Part shown: in pieces, positions 1-9,197 of the stretch
Layout: each line of letters starts with the position of its first letter
Position numbering within the stretch: position 1 is the stretch's first letter
DNA from: Porticoccaceae bacterium
GTDB lineage: Bacteria > Pseudomonadota > Gammaproteobacteria > Pseudomonadales > Porticoccaceae
Assembly (NCBI GenBank): GCA_023228865.1
Contig: JALOAH010000003.1
Location: 30,635 to 94,634, forward strand
DNA: 64,000 nt
Direction: 5' to 3'
Notes under the pieces: model-generated
Databases searched by the model: none
What the model was told of the DNA's origin: nothing
The model's input: the letters and a program-made list of their open reading frames with translations, nothing else
Translations under genes and position numbers: made by a program

Positions 1-136
1 GCCCGCGATCATAGCCTTTGCCATAATCCCTGTAGTGCTCCCTGCGATTATCCGCCAGTGTCAGGGATGCAAAACCCATAAGAAGAAATGCCAGAGCAAG
101 GCCGAGGTATTTACTGGTAGAAGTTCTGGTTTTCAT
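1..136 (-). CDS. Secreted protein of unknown function, N-terminal part only
   Basis: Only the first 45 codons lie in the window; the gene runs off the left edge. Translation from the ATG at 134-136 gives Met-Lys-Thr-Arg followed by a hydrophobic stretch (LGLALAFLLMGFASLTLA), a typical Sec signal peptide, and then a charged, Tyr/Arg/Gly-rich start of the mature protein (DNRREHYRDYGKGYD). An AGGTGATGA-like ribosome site precedes the start. The protein is probably periplasmic, but too little is present to name a family. It lies about 100 bases downstream of xthA on the same strand. Confidence 0.6.
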   Translation of the reverse strand, partial: MKTRTSTSKYLGLALAFLLMGFASLTLADNRREHYRDYGKGYDRG

Positions 137-234
137 TTCATCACCTTTTTTTGATGGTTACGCTGCTAATAACGCCGCGGCTTGCAAAAGGTTGACAACA
201 GGTTTGAGGATGGCCTTGACGGCAGTGTTTCAGG

Positions 235-1047
235 TTAAAGTTCGGCTTCGAGCCACACTGGGCAGTGGTCGGAGGGTTTTTCCATAGCGCGAATATCCTG
301 ATCGATTTCACAGGCACGCTGGCGATTGATGACCGCCGGGGTTGCCAGAATCAGGTCAATTCGCAGACCTCTGCGCGGGTTGGCGCTGAAGCCACCGCTG
401 CGGTAATCGAACCAGGAGTAGCGCTGGGCGCCATCCTGTGGATGCTGTTGCTCGTAGCTGTCCACTAGTCCCCACGCGCTCAGTTCCTGCAGCCACTGCC
501 TTTCTTCCGGCAGAAAGCAGCACTTGCCTGTGCGCAGCCAGCGCTTGCGATTGTCTTCGCCAATGCCGATGTCCTTGTCGAGGGGCGCCACATTCATATC
601 ACCAAGAACGATAAGGTTTTCGCTTGGTTGGTGTTGTTGCAACAGTCGGGTCAGGTTTTGATAAAACTCGGCCTTGTTGGCAAATTTTGTCGGGTGGCTG
701 CGGCTTTCTCCCTGGGGAAAGTAGCCGTTGTAGATGGTCACGGGGTTCTCTGCTGTTGCCAGCGTAATAGAAACGAGGCGGCACTGGGCTTCGTCGCCAT
801 CATCGGGAAAGCCTTTGCTGCTGTTGAGGAGAGTGCCCCTGTAAAGCAGGGCGACGCCGTAGTGACCTTTCTGGCCGTGAAAAACGACGTTGTAGCCCTG
901 CTCCTCAATAAATGCCAAGGGAAATAGGCTGTCTTCAACTTTTGTTTCCTGCAGGCCGATGACATCCGGCTGATGTTTGGCAATAACGGTTTCAAGCTGA
1001 TGCAACCGGGCGCGAATACCGTTGACGTTGAAGGACATTATTTTCAT
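235..1047 (-). CDS. xthA: Exodeoxyribonuclease III
   Basis: A 270-residue AP endonuclease / 3'-5' exonuclease of the ExoIII (EEP) family, which repairs abasic sites and cleans 3' ends in DNA. Family signatures are visible: N-terminal MSFNVNGIRAR, the metal-binding Glu in GLQETKVED (about residue 34), the catalytic pair in GDMNVAPLD and the C-terminal SDHCPVW with the active histidine. Length is normal. Its ATG overlaps the stop codon of prc by 4 bases, so the two are probably co-transcribed and translationally coupled. Confidence 0.95.
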   Translation of the reverse strand: MKIMSFNVNGIRARLHQLETVIAKHQPDVIGLQETKVEDSLFPLAFIEEQGYNVVFHGQKGHYGVALLYRGTLLNSSKGFPDDGDEAQCRLVSITLATAENPVTIYNGYFPQGESRSHPTKFANKAEFYQNLTRLLQQHQPSENLIVLGDMNVAPLDKDIGIGEDNRKRWLRTGKCCFLPEERQWLQELSAWGLVDSYEQQHPQDGAQRYSWFDYRSGGFSANPRRGLRIDLILATPAVINRQRACEIDQDIRAMEKPSDHCPVWLEAEL

Positions 1048-3149
1048 GGTTGCTGTTCAACCACCTGCATGGCCTGGCTGCCATTCAGTTGAATACCATC
1101 GACGAGAATCATTCCAGCTTCCTTTAAAAAAGGGTCATCTTCCAATGGTACATCCGCCTGCGCGCTGGCATTGTCGTCGCTTTCACTGTCTTCGTCGCCC
1201 GCGTCTGCACTGCCATCCTGTTGTTTCCATTCTTCGATGGAAGCAAATGGCGGCTGATTTTTAGCGCTTCTGCGGGCGTTTTCCAGCTCAAATAGCGCCA
1301 CCTGGAATTCATCCAGCTCCTGTTTTCGCCGTTGCAGATTGAGGGACACCACCAGGTTGTCTCGGCGCGCCTGGTTGAGTTCCAGCTCTTTGACCAGGTA
1401 TAAGTAGTCGGCATCGGACTGGGCGCGGGCGCGGTGTTCTTTGGCAAGTTCGTCAAGGTCATCGGCAAAATTGCCGTGTTTGGTGATGGGAATGCCATGA
1501 ATTTTGTCCCAGGGCAGGGCGTGATCCTTGCTGCTTTCGCCGATTTCGTCGAGGCTGTACAGGGAGGGAAAACTGATGTCTGGAACCACCCCGCGGTGCT
1601 GGGTGCTGTCACCGGAGACCCTGTAGAACTTGGATTCGGTGAGTTTTACCTGCCCTTCATGGAGGGGCACCAGCGCCTGAACGGTGCCCTTGCCGTAACT
1701 CTGGGTGCCAACCACCAGGCCGCGGCCATAATCCTGAATGGCGCCGGCAAAAATTTCCGATGCCGAGGCGCTGAGGCGATTGATGAGAACCACAAGGGGA
1801 CCGTCATAAAGTGGCGGTTTGCGGGATCTGTAGCCTCTGGATATTTGATCATCCTTGCGGATTTGTACCACAGGTCCTGGGTTGATAAACAAATCAGTCA
1901 TGGTGGTCACTTCAAAGAGTGAGCCGCCGCCATTGTTGCGTAAATCAAGGACAATTCCGTCAACGTTTTCTTTCTTAAGCTCCTTGAGAAGCTTGGCAAC
2001 ATCCCTGGTTGTGCTTTTATAGTTTGGGTCGCGCTTGTTGAAAGCCTCGAAGTCGATATAAAAAGCGGGTAGATCGATGACACCAACTTTATAGGGTTTG
2101 CCATCATTTTCCAGTTCGAGAATGCGGCTTTTGGCTGCCTGCTCTTCGAGCTTAACCTCGTCGCGAACAATGGAAATAACCTTATTGACGCCAGCGCTTT
2201 CGCCCTTTGCAGGAATAATCTCCAGGCGCACCAGGGTTCCCTTTGCGCCGCGAATAAGGTCGACAACATCATCCAGGCGCCAGCCCACCACATCTTCAAT
2301 GGGTTTGTCGCCTTCACCAACGCCGACAATTTTATCCTCCGGCGCCAAAATACCCTGTTGTGCCGCCGGGCCGCCCGGTATCACCCGAACAACGGAAGTA
2401 GTTTCGTCGTCAGACTGGAGCACGGCGCCAATGCCCTCAAGCTTTAAAGACATGCTGATGTTGAAGTTTTCCAGCTGGCGCGGCGAGAAATAGCTTGTGT
2501 GCGGATCGTAGAGGGATGTCAGCGCATTCATGTAAAGCTGATGGGCATCTTCGGCGTCGGATTGCTCAATGCGCTTCAGGGCGTTCTTGTAGCGCTTGAT
2601 GAGCAGGGCAGGAATCTCGTTTTCTTCTTTTTCTGCAAGCATTAGGCGCAGATAACTGTCTTTGATCCTTTTCCGCCAGAGTTCATCCAACTCCTCCATG
2701 GTTGTTGCCCAGGTGGCATTTTCCTCGTTGTAATCGATGGTTTCGTCAATGGTGAAATCAAAACCGGCGCTGTTCTCGAGGAGGGCAATACTGTGGTTGA
2801 GCCTGTCAATAACCCGCTTCAGATACAAATTGTAGATTTCAAAGCCAGGGGTTAAATCGCCCTGTTTGAGACTGTCATCAAGGCTGAACTGCCACTGATT
2901 GAATTTTTCAATATCTTCAGCAAGAAAATAGGTTTTTGAAGGATCCAGGCTCTCGAGGTAGTTGTCGAGCAACTCCCTGGAAACTTCGTCATTGAGGGCT
3001 TTTTTTGCGTAATGTTTGTTGCCGAGTTTTTCGAGCATTTCCAGTGTGGTTTGCACTTGGGAAGGCGTGAACTCCAGGGGCTCGGTCTTGGCGAAAGACA
3101 GCGAGGAAAAGACAATCAGCAATAAAGCGACATAACGGTTAGCTAACAT
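1044..3149 (-). CDS. prc: Carboxy-terminal (tail-specific) processing protease
   Basis: A periplasmic S41 protease (Prc/Tsp) of about 701 residues that trims or degrades proteins by their C-termini and, in relatives, regulates murein hydrolases. Visible parts are a signal peptide (YVALLLIVFSSLSFA), a PDZ domain (GIGAVLQ... VIPGGPAAQQG) and the Ser-Lys dyad in SASASEIFAGA and SYGKGTVQ. The C-terminal end is acidic. The frame stays open to 3206, but the ATG at 3149 is preferred: it has AGGAC seven bases upstream and puts the signal peptide at the N-terminus. xthA follows with a 4-base overlap. Confidence 0.93.
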   Translation of the reverse strand: MLANRYVALLLIVFSSLSFAKTEPLEFTPSQVQTTLEMLEKLGNKHYAKKALNDEVSRELLDNYLESLDPSKTYFLAEDIEKFNQWQFSLDDSLKQGDLTPGFEIYNLYLKRVIDRLNHSIALLENSAGFDFTIDETIDYNEENATWATTMEELDELWRKRIKDSYLRLMLAEKEENEIPALLIKRYKNALKRIEQSDAEDAHQLYMNALTSLYDPHTSYFSPRQLENFNISMSLKLEGIGAVLQSDDETTSVVRVIPGGPAAQQGILAPEDKIVGVGEGDKPIEDVVGWRLDDVVDLIRGAKGTLVRLEIIPAKGESAGVNKVISIVRDEVKLEEQAAKSRILELENDGKPYKVGVIDLPAFYIDFEAFNKRDPNYKSTTRDVAKLLKELKKENVDGIVLDLRNNGGGSLFEVTTMTDLFINPGPVVQIRKDDQISRGYRSRKPPLYDGPLVVLINRLSASASEIFAGAIQDYGRGLVVGTQSYGKGTVQALVPLHEGQVKLTESKFYRVSGDSTQHRGVVPDISFPSLYSLDEIGESSKDHALPWDKIHGIPITKHGNFADDLDELAKEHRARAQSDADYLYLVKELELNQARRDNLVVSLNLQRRKQELDEFQVALFELENARRSAKNQPPFASIEEWKQQDGSADAGDEDSESDDNASAQADVPLEDDPFLKEAGMILVDGIQLNGSQAMQVVEQQP

Positions 3150-3517
3150 CAATAGTCCTGCTCTGGCATTGAAAGAATGGGATTGGCTCGGGGAATTAGA
3201 CATCATTTAGAGAAAATATTCGCAGATTTCGTGGTCAGTTTTATAAACAGGGCTCTTACTTGATGTTCATTGGCGAAAAATAGTCATTTGCCTGGCTATT
3301 ATAGGGTTGTTGTGAGCCAGGAGTAATTATTTTTCCTTTTTCGCGCCCGCTAAGCTGTTGTTTTGCTTGCAACCCTCGCCCCATGGCCAGATTTCAGTGG
3401 CGCACATCAAGAACGCCGATGGTGCAGTATAGGGGGACGACGAACCCCTAGGCAATCGAGAACGATTTTTTCCACCAGCAAACAAAAAAACCCGCCTTGT
3501 GGGCGGGCTTTGATTTT
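3150..3517. other. Intergenic region between prc and tRNA-Arg
   Basis: No convincing gene. On the minus strand a TATAAT box (3298-3303) lies about 150 bases upstream of the prc start and could be its -10, though the -35 (TTACTC at 3321-3326) is poor. A short inverted repeat, TAGGGG/CCCCTA, lies near 3429-3452, function unknown. The tRNA terminator occupies 3484-3507. An open frame on the plus strand here runs into the tRNA and is not a gene. Confidence 0.4.
3484..3507 (-). terminator. Rho-independent terminator of tRNA-Arg
   Basis: Read on the minus strand, directly after the tRNA 3' end, the sequence forms a six-to-seven-pair GC stem (GCCCGCC/GGCGGG) with a short CACAA loop, followed by seven T residues. 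This is a standard intrinsic terminator about 10 bases past the CCA end. Confidence 0.85.
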
Positions 3518-3594
3518 TGGCGCACTCGGGAGGATTCGAACCTCCGACCGCTCGGTTCGTAGCCGAGTACTCTATCCAGCTGAGCTACGAGTGC
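3518..3594 (-). tRNA. tRNA-Arg (anticodon ACG)
   Basis: A 77-nt cloverleaf on the minus strand with encoded CCA. The acceptor stem is GCACTCG/CGAGTGC with discriminator G. The D-arm contains AGCTCAGCTGGATAGAG, the anticodon arm is CTCGG-CTACGAA-CCGAG, and the T-arm has GGTTCGAATCC. Anticodon ACG reads CGN arginine codons, with A34 expected to be edited to inosine by TadA. It stands alone between its own promoter and terminator. Confidence 0.96.
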
Positions 3595-3620
3595 GTGAAA
3601 CAGTGGTCTTGAGGGCGCGT

Positions 3621-3649
3621 ACTATAGAGTCAGGTCTGCGCTTCGTCAA
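3621..3649 (-). promoter_or_regulatory. Sigma-70 promoter of tRNA-Arg
   Basis: On the minus strand TTGACG (-35, 3644-3649), exactly 17 bases of spacer and TATAGT (-10, 3621-3626) lie about 27 bases before the tRNA 5' end. The bases after the -10 are GC-rich (ACGCGCCC), the kind of discriminator associated with stringent control of stable RNA genes; that control is inferred. Confidence 0.8.
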
Positions 3650-3790
3650 GAGGGGATATCTAAAAATGCTCTTTTTTTAGAGGTTCCCAATGATTGGGCG
3701 CGAAAAAATAGGCCTTTTCCGCTGTGGGGGCGGGTCGAGCTTATTTTTACAGGATTTTTGATCAAGACTTACAGGGTGCGCGGCTCGGGT

Positions 3791-4768
3791 TTATACGGAT
3801 GCCATGAAAATTGCCCGTCGCGGCGCCGGGTAACCTTCGATGGTTAACTCAGGGTTTTCCGGGTCGAGAAAGTCCGCCAGGGATTCAAAGCGCATCCAGG
3901 GGGTTTTGCGCTGCTCCGCCGTGGTGGTGACCGAACAATCGACCAGGCGGGGGTTGTCAAGTCCGAGGCTGGTCATCCAGGAAAGAACCTGATGGGTGCT
4001 GGGAATGCACCAGACGTTGCGCATTTTTGCGTAGCGCCCCTTGGGAATAAGCGACTCCTTCGAATCGACAACGAGGGTTTCGAGAACCAACTGCCCGCCG
4101 GGTTTCAAACAATTGCGCAATTCTTCAATATGAGCAAGGGCATCCTTGCGGTGGTAGATCACGCCCATGGAGAGTACTGTGTCAAAACTGCGAAGATTCC
4201 CAGGCAGCTGTTCTATGCCGAGGGGAAGCACGTCGACGGGGATTTTCGGGCAGTAGTGTTTAAATACCTGAAACTGGTAGACGAACTTGGCTGAAGGATC
4301 TATGCCAATGACTCGCTCCGGGCGCTGGCCGTCAGTGCCGCCGTATAAGCGCATGCAGTGATAGCCGTTGCCACAACCCACATCGAGAATCCGTTGCCCC
4401 CCAAGGCATCCCAGGTGGGGGGCAAGCCGATCCCATTTCCAGTCGGAGCGCCATTCTGTGTCTATGTCCAGACCAAAAAGCTGCCAGGGGCCTTTGCGCC
4501 AGGGATGCAACCCCATCAACGTGTTTCTGAGGGCATCGCGCACCCTGTCGTCACAGTCGCCGGGTTCGCCAATTCGCACATTGGCGGCAAATTCTTGTGA
4601 CGAAGGAACAATATTCGGCAGGGCATCGATAACCTGTTGCCACTGGGGCAAATCCCCCCAGCGTTCCTGACTGAGGCCTTGTTGCAATTGTTCCGGAAGC
4701 GTCTTTGACCAGGCTTGAAAACCGGGAGTCGCAGACATCCAGTGGAGGAGGGGCTGATAATCGGGCAT
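3791..4768 (-). CDS. cmoB: tRNA U34 carboxymethyltransferase
   Basis: A 325-residue SAM-fold enzyme that transfers a carboxymethyl group from carboxy-SAM to 5-hydroxyuridine-34 of tRNAs, giving cmo5U. Recognised by the CmoB core: HPWRKGPW, DIDTEWRSDWKWDRL, the binding loop ILDVGCGNGYH, LPLGIEQLP and the C-terminal ESLADFLDPENP...EGYPAPRRA. Length is normal. Its partner cmoA is upstream on the same strand, but a cytochrome b561 gene and a terminator-like hairpin (4783-4809) lie between them. No good ribosome site precedes the ATG, and the hairpin's T-run ends only 14 bases before it. Confidence 0.95.
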   Translation of the reverse strand: MPDYQPLLHWMSATPGFQAWSKTLPEQLQQGLSQERWGDLPQWQQVIDALPNIVPSSQEFAANVRIGEPGDCDDRVRDALRNTLMGLHPWRKGPWQLFGLDIDTEWRSDWKWDRLAPHLGCLGGQRILDVGCGNGYHCMRLYGGTDGQRPERVIGIDPSAKFVYQFQVFKHYCPKIPVDVLPLGIEQLPGNLRSFDTVLSMGVIYHRKDALAHIEELRNCLKPGGQLVLETLVVDSKESLIPKGRYAKMRNVWCIPSTHQVLSWMTSLGLDNPRLVDCSVTTTAEQRKTPWMRFESLADFLDPENPELTIEGYPAPRRAIFMASV

Positions 4769-4782
4769 GGCGCGAATGGGTT

Positions 4783-4809
4783 AAAAACGGGGCTGCAATG
4801 TAGCCCCGT
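4783..4809 (-). terminator. Intrinsic terminator or attenuator just before cmoB
   Basis: On the minus strand an eight-pair stem (ACGGGGCT / AGCCCCGT, loop ACATTGC) is followed by TTTTTAA. It lies between the stop of the cytochrome b561 gene (4855) and the start of cmoB (4768). It should end or attenuate transcripts from cmoA-b561 before they reach cmoB. Confidence 0.7.
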
Positions 4810-4854
4810 CAGCATCAAGATGCAATATCAAGCGGCGCTCACGACTTGCCGGGA

Positions 4855-5400
4855 TCAGTGATTGCCGGCTTTGAGCATTTTGGCAATGGTGTTGTCGCGA
4901 TCGATAAGCTGGTGTTTGATCGCCCCTGCTACATGAAGGCCTACGCCGATAAGAAGCAGATTGGCGCCAAATTCATGCACCTCTTCCCAGAATTCATGGA
5001 GGCCGTGGTTTTTCACCATGGGGGATGCCAGGTTTATGACGTCGAAAATGGCAATGGTTTTGCCGTTGCTCCAGATCATCAACGGCCCACTGACGACCAT
5101 CAGGGCAATACCCACCAGCAACAGGTTGGGAACCCAGCGCGCCAGGAACTGCAGCAGCGGATTCTGCGGCGGCAGCAGGGGGCGAACATTTCCCAAACGC
5201 CACAAAATTCTGGCGACAAGAATGATGAACACCGACATGCCGATGGAAATATGGAGCGCCTCCATGGCTTTTTCACTGACACCAGGAAAATCCCCTGAAA
5301 ATTCCGCCATAAGGTAAAGTCCAATGACGGCGAACGCGCTTACCCAGTGAAAGATAATTGAAAGCCAGCTGTACCCCTGGCGAGTGTCGCGAAGTGGCAT
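4855..5400 (-). CDS. Cytochrome b561 family protein
   Basis: A 181-residue inner-membrane di-heme protein of the prokaryotic cytochrome b561 family (CybB/YceJ type). It has four hydrophobic helices and histidines in the expected helices: IIFHWVSAF near residue 17, EALHISIGMS near 50, and GLHVAGAIKHQLI near the C-terminus. Relatives move electrons between quinol and superoxide or other partners; the partner here is unknown. GGGGG precedes the ATG. It lies between cmoA and cmoB, an unexpected neighbour for tRNA modification genes. Confidence 0.88.
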   Translation of the reverse strand: MPLRDTRQGYSWLSIIFHWVSAFAVIGLYLMAEFSGDFPGVSEKAMEALHISIGMSVFIILVARILWRLGNVRPLLPPQNPLLQFLARWVPNLLLVGIALMVVSGPLMIWSNGKTIAIFDVINLASPMVKNHGLHEFWEEVHEFGANLLLIGVGLHVAGAIKHQLIDRDNTIAKMLKAGNH

Positions 5401-5493
5401 ATAAAACCCCCATGACCCGATTTGTTGACTAGGACTTCAGCATAAACAAGATAACTTAAGGCTTTCTTAAGATATCAGCCATGGGGAGGGGAT

Positions 5494-6279
5494 TTAGCCC
5501 TGGTGCTTGATCGCGATCAATGAAGCAAAATTAAAACATTGAAACCACACATCGACACTGGTGAATCCCGCTTCTGTCAGCCGTTGCCGATGGAGGCCGA
5601 GGGTTTCGGGAATCAGGACATTTTCCAGAGCTGAGCGCTTTTGGCTGATTTCCAGCTCGCTGTAACCGTTGGCGCGCTTGAAATTATGGTGCAGCTCAAC
5701 CATCAGGTCATTGAGATGGTCATCGGCAAAGCCGACTTTTTCGGAGAGAACAAGAATCCCTCCCGGATTCAGGCCGTCATAGATGCGGCGCACCAGCCCT
5801 TCGCGGTGCTGCAGGGGAATAAATTGCAAGGTAAAATTAAGCACCACCATGGAGGCATTGCTAATGGTAACGTTGACAATGTCTTCGCAAATAAGGGTGA
5901 TGGAGTCCGTCAACCCCTGTTGTGCCAGCATGTGTTGGCACTGATTTATCATTGCCGGGGAGTTGTCGACGGCAATAAGGGTTCTGGCTCTGTTCTCCGT
6001 ATTGCGGGCAATGGCCAAGGTAGAGGCGCCGAGGGAGCTGCCCAGGTCGTAACAGTATGAGTTTTCCTGGACATATTTTTCTGCCAGGGTTCCGGTCATG
6101 GTGATGATGGTTTCATAGCCGGGTACCGAGCGCTTGATCATGTCGGGAAAGACACTGACCACCTTGTCGTCAAAGACAAAACCGGCGAGATCGCCAATGG
6201 GGCGGGCAAACAGATTGTCTTTTTGCGATTGTTCAGACAGGTTCTGGTTGCCTCGTCTATCGATTTCGCCACCACTCAC
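5494..6279 (-). CDS. cmoA: Carboxy-S-adenosyl-L-methionine synthase
   Basis: A 261-residue class I methyltransferase-fold enzyme that makes carboxy-SAM from SAM and prephenate, the donor used by CmoB for tRNA wobble uridine. CmoA features include DNLFARPIGDLAGFVFDDKVVSVFPDM split over the N-terminal 50 residues, the SAM loop YDLGSSLGAST and the C-terminal FQCFNFASLIAIK. The N-terminus is some 20 residues longer than in typical CmoA. The ATG overlaps the stop of the M16 peptidase gene by 4 bases. Confidence 0.94.
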   Translation of the reverse strand: MSGGEIDRRGNQNLSEQSQKDNLFARPIGDLAGFVFDDKVVSVFPDMIKRSVPGYETIITMTGTLAEKYVQENSYCYDLGSSLGASTLAIARNTENRARTLIAVDNSPAMINQCQHMLAQQGLTDSITLICEDIVNVTISNASMVVLNFTLQFIPLQHREGLVRRIYDGLNPGGILVLSEKVGFADDHLNDLMVELHHNFKRANGYSELEISQKRSALENVLIPETLGLHRQRLTEAGFTSVDVWFQCFNFASLIAIKHQG

Positions 6280-9197
6280 AGGGATTGTATCTCCAGTTCA
6301 AGTGCGGCGGTTTCGGCGACCTTGTCGGGGTGCGCAATAATGGCCGTATTCGCCTTTTCCGGGGTCAGGTATGAAGCCGCGACCCGCTTTAAATCGTCCT
6401 CTGTCACCGCCAGCACCCGCTTGCGAAACTGTTCGCGAATCTCCCGCGTATTGCCGTAGAGTTCAGCGTGGAATGTTTGCTTGGCCTCTCCCGCTGGCGA
6501 TGCAGGTTTATCAATGGCGCTGATAACACCCAAAATCGCCTCTTCCACCTGGCTCCACTGGTGGGATTCCTCCTGAAGCCAGCGCAGAGATGCATCAAAG
6601 TCGTCCAGGGTGCCGCCAATGCGGGGATCCCGGTAGGAGTAGAAACGGAAGGCGCCACTGTGGCTATCCTGGCTGGCGCCACCACCGTAGGCGCCGCCTT
6701 GCTCGCGAATGGCGGTGTGGAGAAAACCGTTTCTTAAAAAGCCCCCCAGCACGGTGAGGGGGGCGGCATCTGGATGGGCGCTTGAAACCGTGGCGTAGGC
6801 TCTGGCGCAAAAGTTGACCTGGGTGCTGGTTTTCCAGAGCACAGCGGTTTTCCTTGCCGGTGGTTGATAGCAAAAGCGACTCAGATTGGTTGCCGGCAAG
6901 CCCTGAATACTGGCGGTGAGGGCGCGGGTGTAATCATCCAGACGCTGCTCTTCACCCACGGCCAGATATTGTCTTGGCGAAGCCACAATCATGCTGTGGA
7001 TGCCTTCGAGTTTTGCTGCCAGGGCTTGCAGGGCGATTTCGTCGCCAAGGTTGTTGTCTAGCGCTTTCAAATAGCGAATACCGGCAAGTCCGCCCCAGCG
7101 ATAGGCCAGATTGGCTCCGGCGCTGATGCCGCTGGCGGCCGCGCCCATGGCGAGGCTGTGGCCGTGCCCGGTGATGCTCTTTTCCCGGCGGGCGCGCATT
7201 TGTGCCAGAAGTTCCCGTAGCCGCCCCAGTTCATCGAAACGCACCGCCTGTAGGGTTTCAAGCATTAATTCGGTCAATGCCATCTGGTTGCGCTGCAGGC
7301 CTTTGGCTGACAGGGTGAAATAACCCCGCAAATCCGCGAGATCGTCGGGAACACTGCGGGCGCTAATGGCCGCGTGGATGGAGCCGCACACCCGGGACTG
7401 CCACAGTTGAGTGTCGAGATAGTTTTTGTCGCCAATACCGAGTTCGGCGAGAACACTGCTGTAAATAGGCAGCAAATCCAGCTGTTCGTCGTCGAATTCC
7501 GGCAACTGATGAATAATTTGCTGGTACACCAGGCCATTGGTTCCCGCCTTGTAGGTGGTGATTGGCGCTGGAGAATCCAGTTTTTGATGCCAGGGCGTGT
7601 AAGCGAGAACCTTGGGAATGTCCTCGAGTCCAACTTTGGGGAGAACGCTTTCATCGTCCTTGCGGGTCTGCCGGGCTTTGAGTGCCTGGGCGCGAGCAAC
7701 GATAGCCTCCTTCTCATTATCACTGAGTCCGGCCTTGATTTTTTCAAGCCTCGCCAGTTCGGCGTTGACCCGTCGTGCCGAGAGATCGGCATCCGGGCGC
7801 ATGACCAGGCGCACTCTGTGCTGATTGTCCACCAGCAGGGTCTTGGCCAGGGTCTTGATGTAATCCGGGTTTTCAATATTAGTGCGCAGTGTATCGAGCA
7901 CCGGATCCAGATCCAGCAGGGCGATGGGGTCGCCGCGATGGGTGGCACTGGTCAGGGCTGTCATCAGCAAGTGAAGGCCATAGGGGTAGCCGTCACCGGT
8001 TACTTCCCGCTGCTGCAGTTCGAGCTGGTGGAGGCTGGCCGCGACCTGTTCGTGGGGAATGCCCTCTTCGGCCACCCTGGCCAACACCGCCATAACCAGA
8101 TCTTCGAGATCGTTGGCCTTCTCGGGGTCGCTGCCCTCAATGCCACAAAGAAAACACAGCTCTTTCTGGGAATCGTCAAGGCCGCAGAGAGGCGATGGCG
8201 ATGTGCCCAGGTCTGTGGTTTCGAGCGCCTGAAGTAGAGGGGATGCGCTGTTATCCAATAAAACACTGCACAACAGATGGGCTTCCATGGTTTCCATCAA
8301 ATTGGTTGTGGCGCCGAGAAGCCAGCCGATAACAATATGGGTTTTGTGTTCGCTGCTGCCTTCTTCATCAAAGGCGTAGGCTTCCTCCACCCGCACCGGC
8401 GCCAGATAGCGCTTTTCATCGGCAACCGCAATGTTGACATCGAGAGGCGCAAAGCGATTGAGCGCCTGATCTTCAAATTTCTGCTGCAACTCAGCGGCGG
8501 GAATATTGCCAAAAGTCATAAAAATGGCGTTGCTGGGGTGGTAGTGAGTTTTGTAGAACGACGCTAACTCTTCGTAACTCAGGTCGGGAATGCATTCCGG
8601 CTCGCCGCCACTGTTGTAGTGGTAGGTTGTGGTGGGGTAGAGATATTTGCTCAGGGTGTGCCAGAGGGTCGATGTCACCGAACTCATAGCACCTTTCATT
8701 TCATTAAAAACTACGCCTTTGAAAGTCAACGGTGAGTTGGGATTGTCCGCCTCGGCAAACTCGAGGCGATGGCCTTCCTGGGCAAAGTCGAGGGGGTCGA
8801 GGCGGGAAAAAAAGACCGCATCCAGATAGACATCGAGAAGGTTGAAGTAGTCTTTGCGATTTTGACTGGCAAACGGGTAGGCGGTCCAGTCTGAACTGGT
8901 CATGGCGTTCATAAAGGTGTTCAGTGAACGCCTGATCATCATGAAAAAGGGATCCCTGACCGGGTACTTGTCGCTGCCGCAAAGGGCTGTATGTTCGAGA
9001 ATATGGGCGACGCCGGTGGAGTCTTCCGGCACGGTGCGCAGCGCCACCAGAAAAACATTTTCTTCGCTGTCAGTGGCGATATGAATATGTTGGGCACCGG
9101 TTTTTTGGTGGCGGTATTCTTCAATGGTGGCGTTGAGAGAGTCTATTTTATGACTGCGGATCCGTTCAAACGTGGGTGTTTTGACCATTTGATTCAT
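6276..9197 (-). CDS. M16 family zinc metallopeptidase, presequence-protease type
   Basis: A 973-residue peptidase of the M16C (PreP/Cym1-like) group, which encloses and cuts peptides in a two-halved chamber. The inverted zinc motif is intact: H65-I-L-E68-H69 in GVAHILEHTALCGS. Downstream family markers are RDPFFMMIRRSLNTFMNAMT and GVVFNEMKGAMSS. The C-terminal half keeps LHTAIREQGGAYGGGA, typical of the substrate-binding domain. No signal peptide is seen, so it is probably cytoplasmic and involved in peptide turnover. cmoA follows with a 4-base overlap. Confidence 0.93.
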   Translation of the reverse strand: MNQMVKTPTFERIRSHKIDSLNATIEEYRHQKTGAQHIHIATDSEENVFLVALRTVPEDSTGVAHILEHTALCGSDKYPVRDPFFMMIRRSLNTFMNAMTSSDWTAYPFASQNRKDYFNLLDVYLDAVFFSRLDPLDFAQEGHRLEFAEADNPNSPLTFKGVVFNEMKGAMSSVTSTLWHTLSKYLYPTTTYHYNSGGEPECIPDLSYEELASFYKTHYHPSNAIFMTFGNIPAAELQQKFEDQALNRFAPLDVNIAVADEKRYLAPVRVEEAYAFDEEGSSEHKTHIVIGWLLGATTNLMETMEAHLLCSVLLDNSASPLLQALETTDLGTSPSPLCGLDDSQKELCFLCGIEGSDPEKANDLEDLVMAVLARVAEEGIPHEQVAASLHQLELQQREVTGDGYPYGLHLLMTALTSATHRGDPIALLDLDPVLDTLRTNIENPDYIKTLAKTLLVDNQHRVRLVMRPDADLSARRVNAELARLEKIKAGLSDNEKEAIVARAQALKARQTRKDDESVLPKVGLEDIPKVLAYTPWHQKLDSPAPITTYKAGTNGLVYQQIIHQLPEFDDEQLDLLPIYSSVLAELGIGDKNYLDTQLWQSRVCGSIHAAISARSVPDDLADLRGYFTLSAKGLQRNQMALTELMLETLQAVRFDELGRLRELLAQMRARREKSITGHGHSLAMGAAASGISAGANLAYRWGGLAGIRYLKALDNNLGDEIALQALAAKLEGIHSMIVASPRQYLAVGEEQRLDDYTRALTASIQGLPATNLSRFCYQPPARKTAVLWKTSTQVNFCARAYATVSSAHPDAAPLTVLGGFLRNGFLHTAIREQGGAYGGGASQDSHSGAFRFYSYRDPRIGGTLDDFDASLRWLQEESHQWSQVEEAILGVISAIDKPASPAGEAKQTFHAELYGNTREIREQFRKRVLAVTEDDLKRVAASYLTPEKANTAIIAHPDKVAETAALELEIQSL

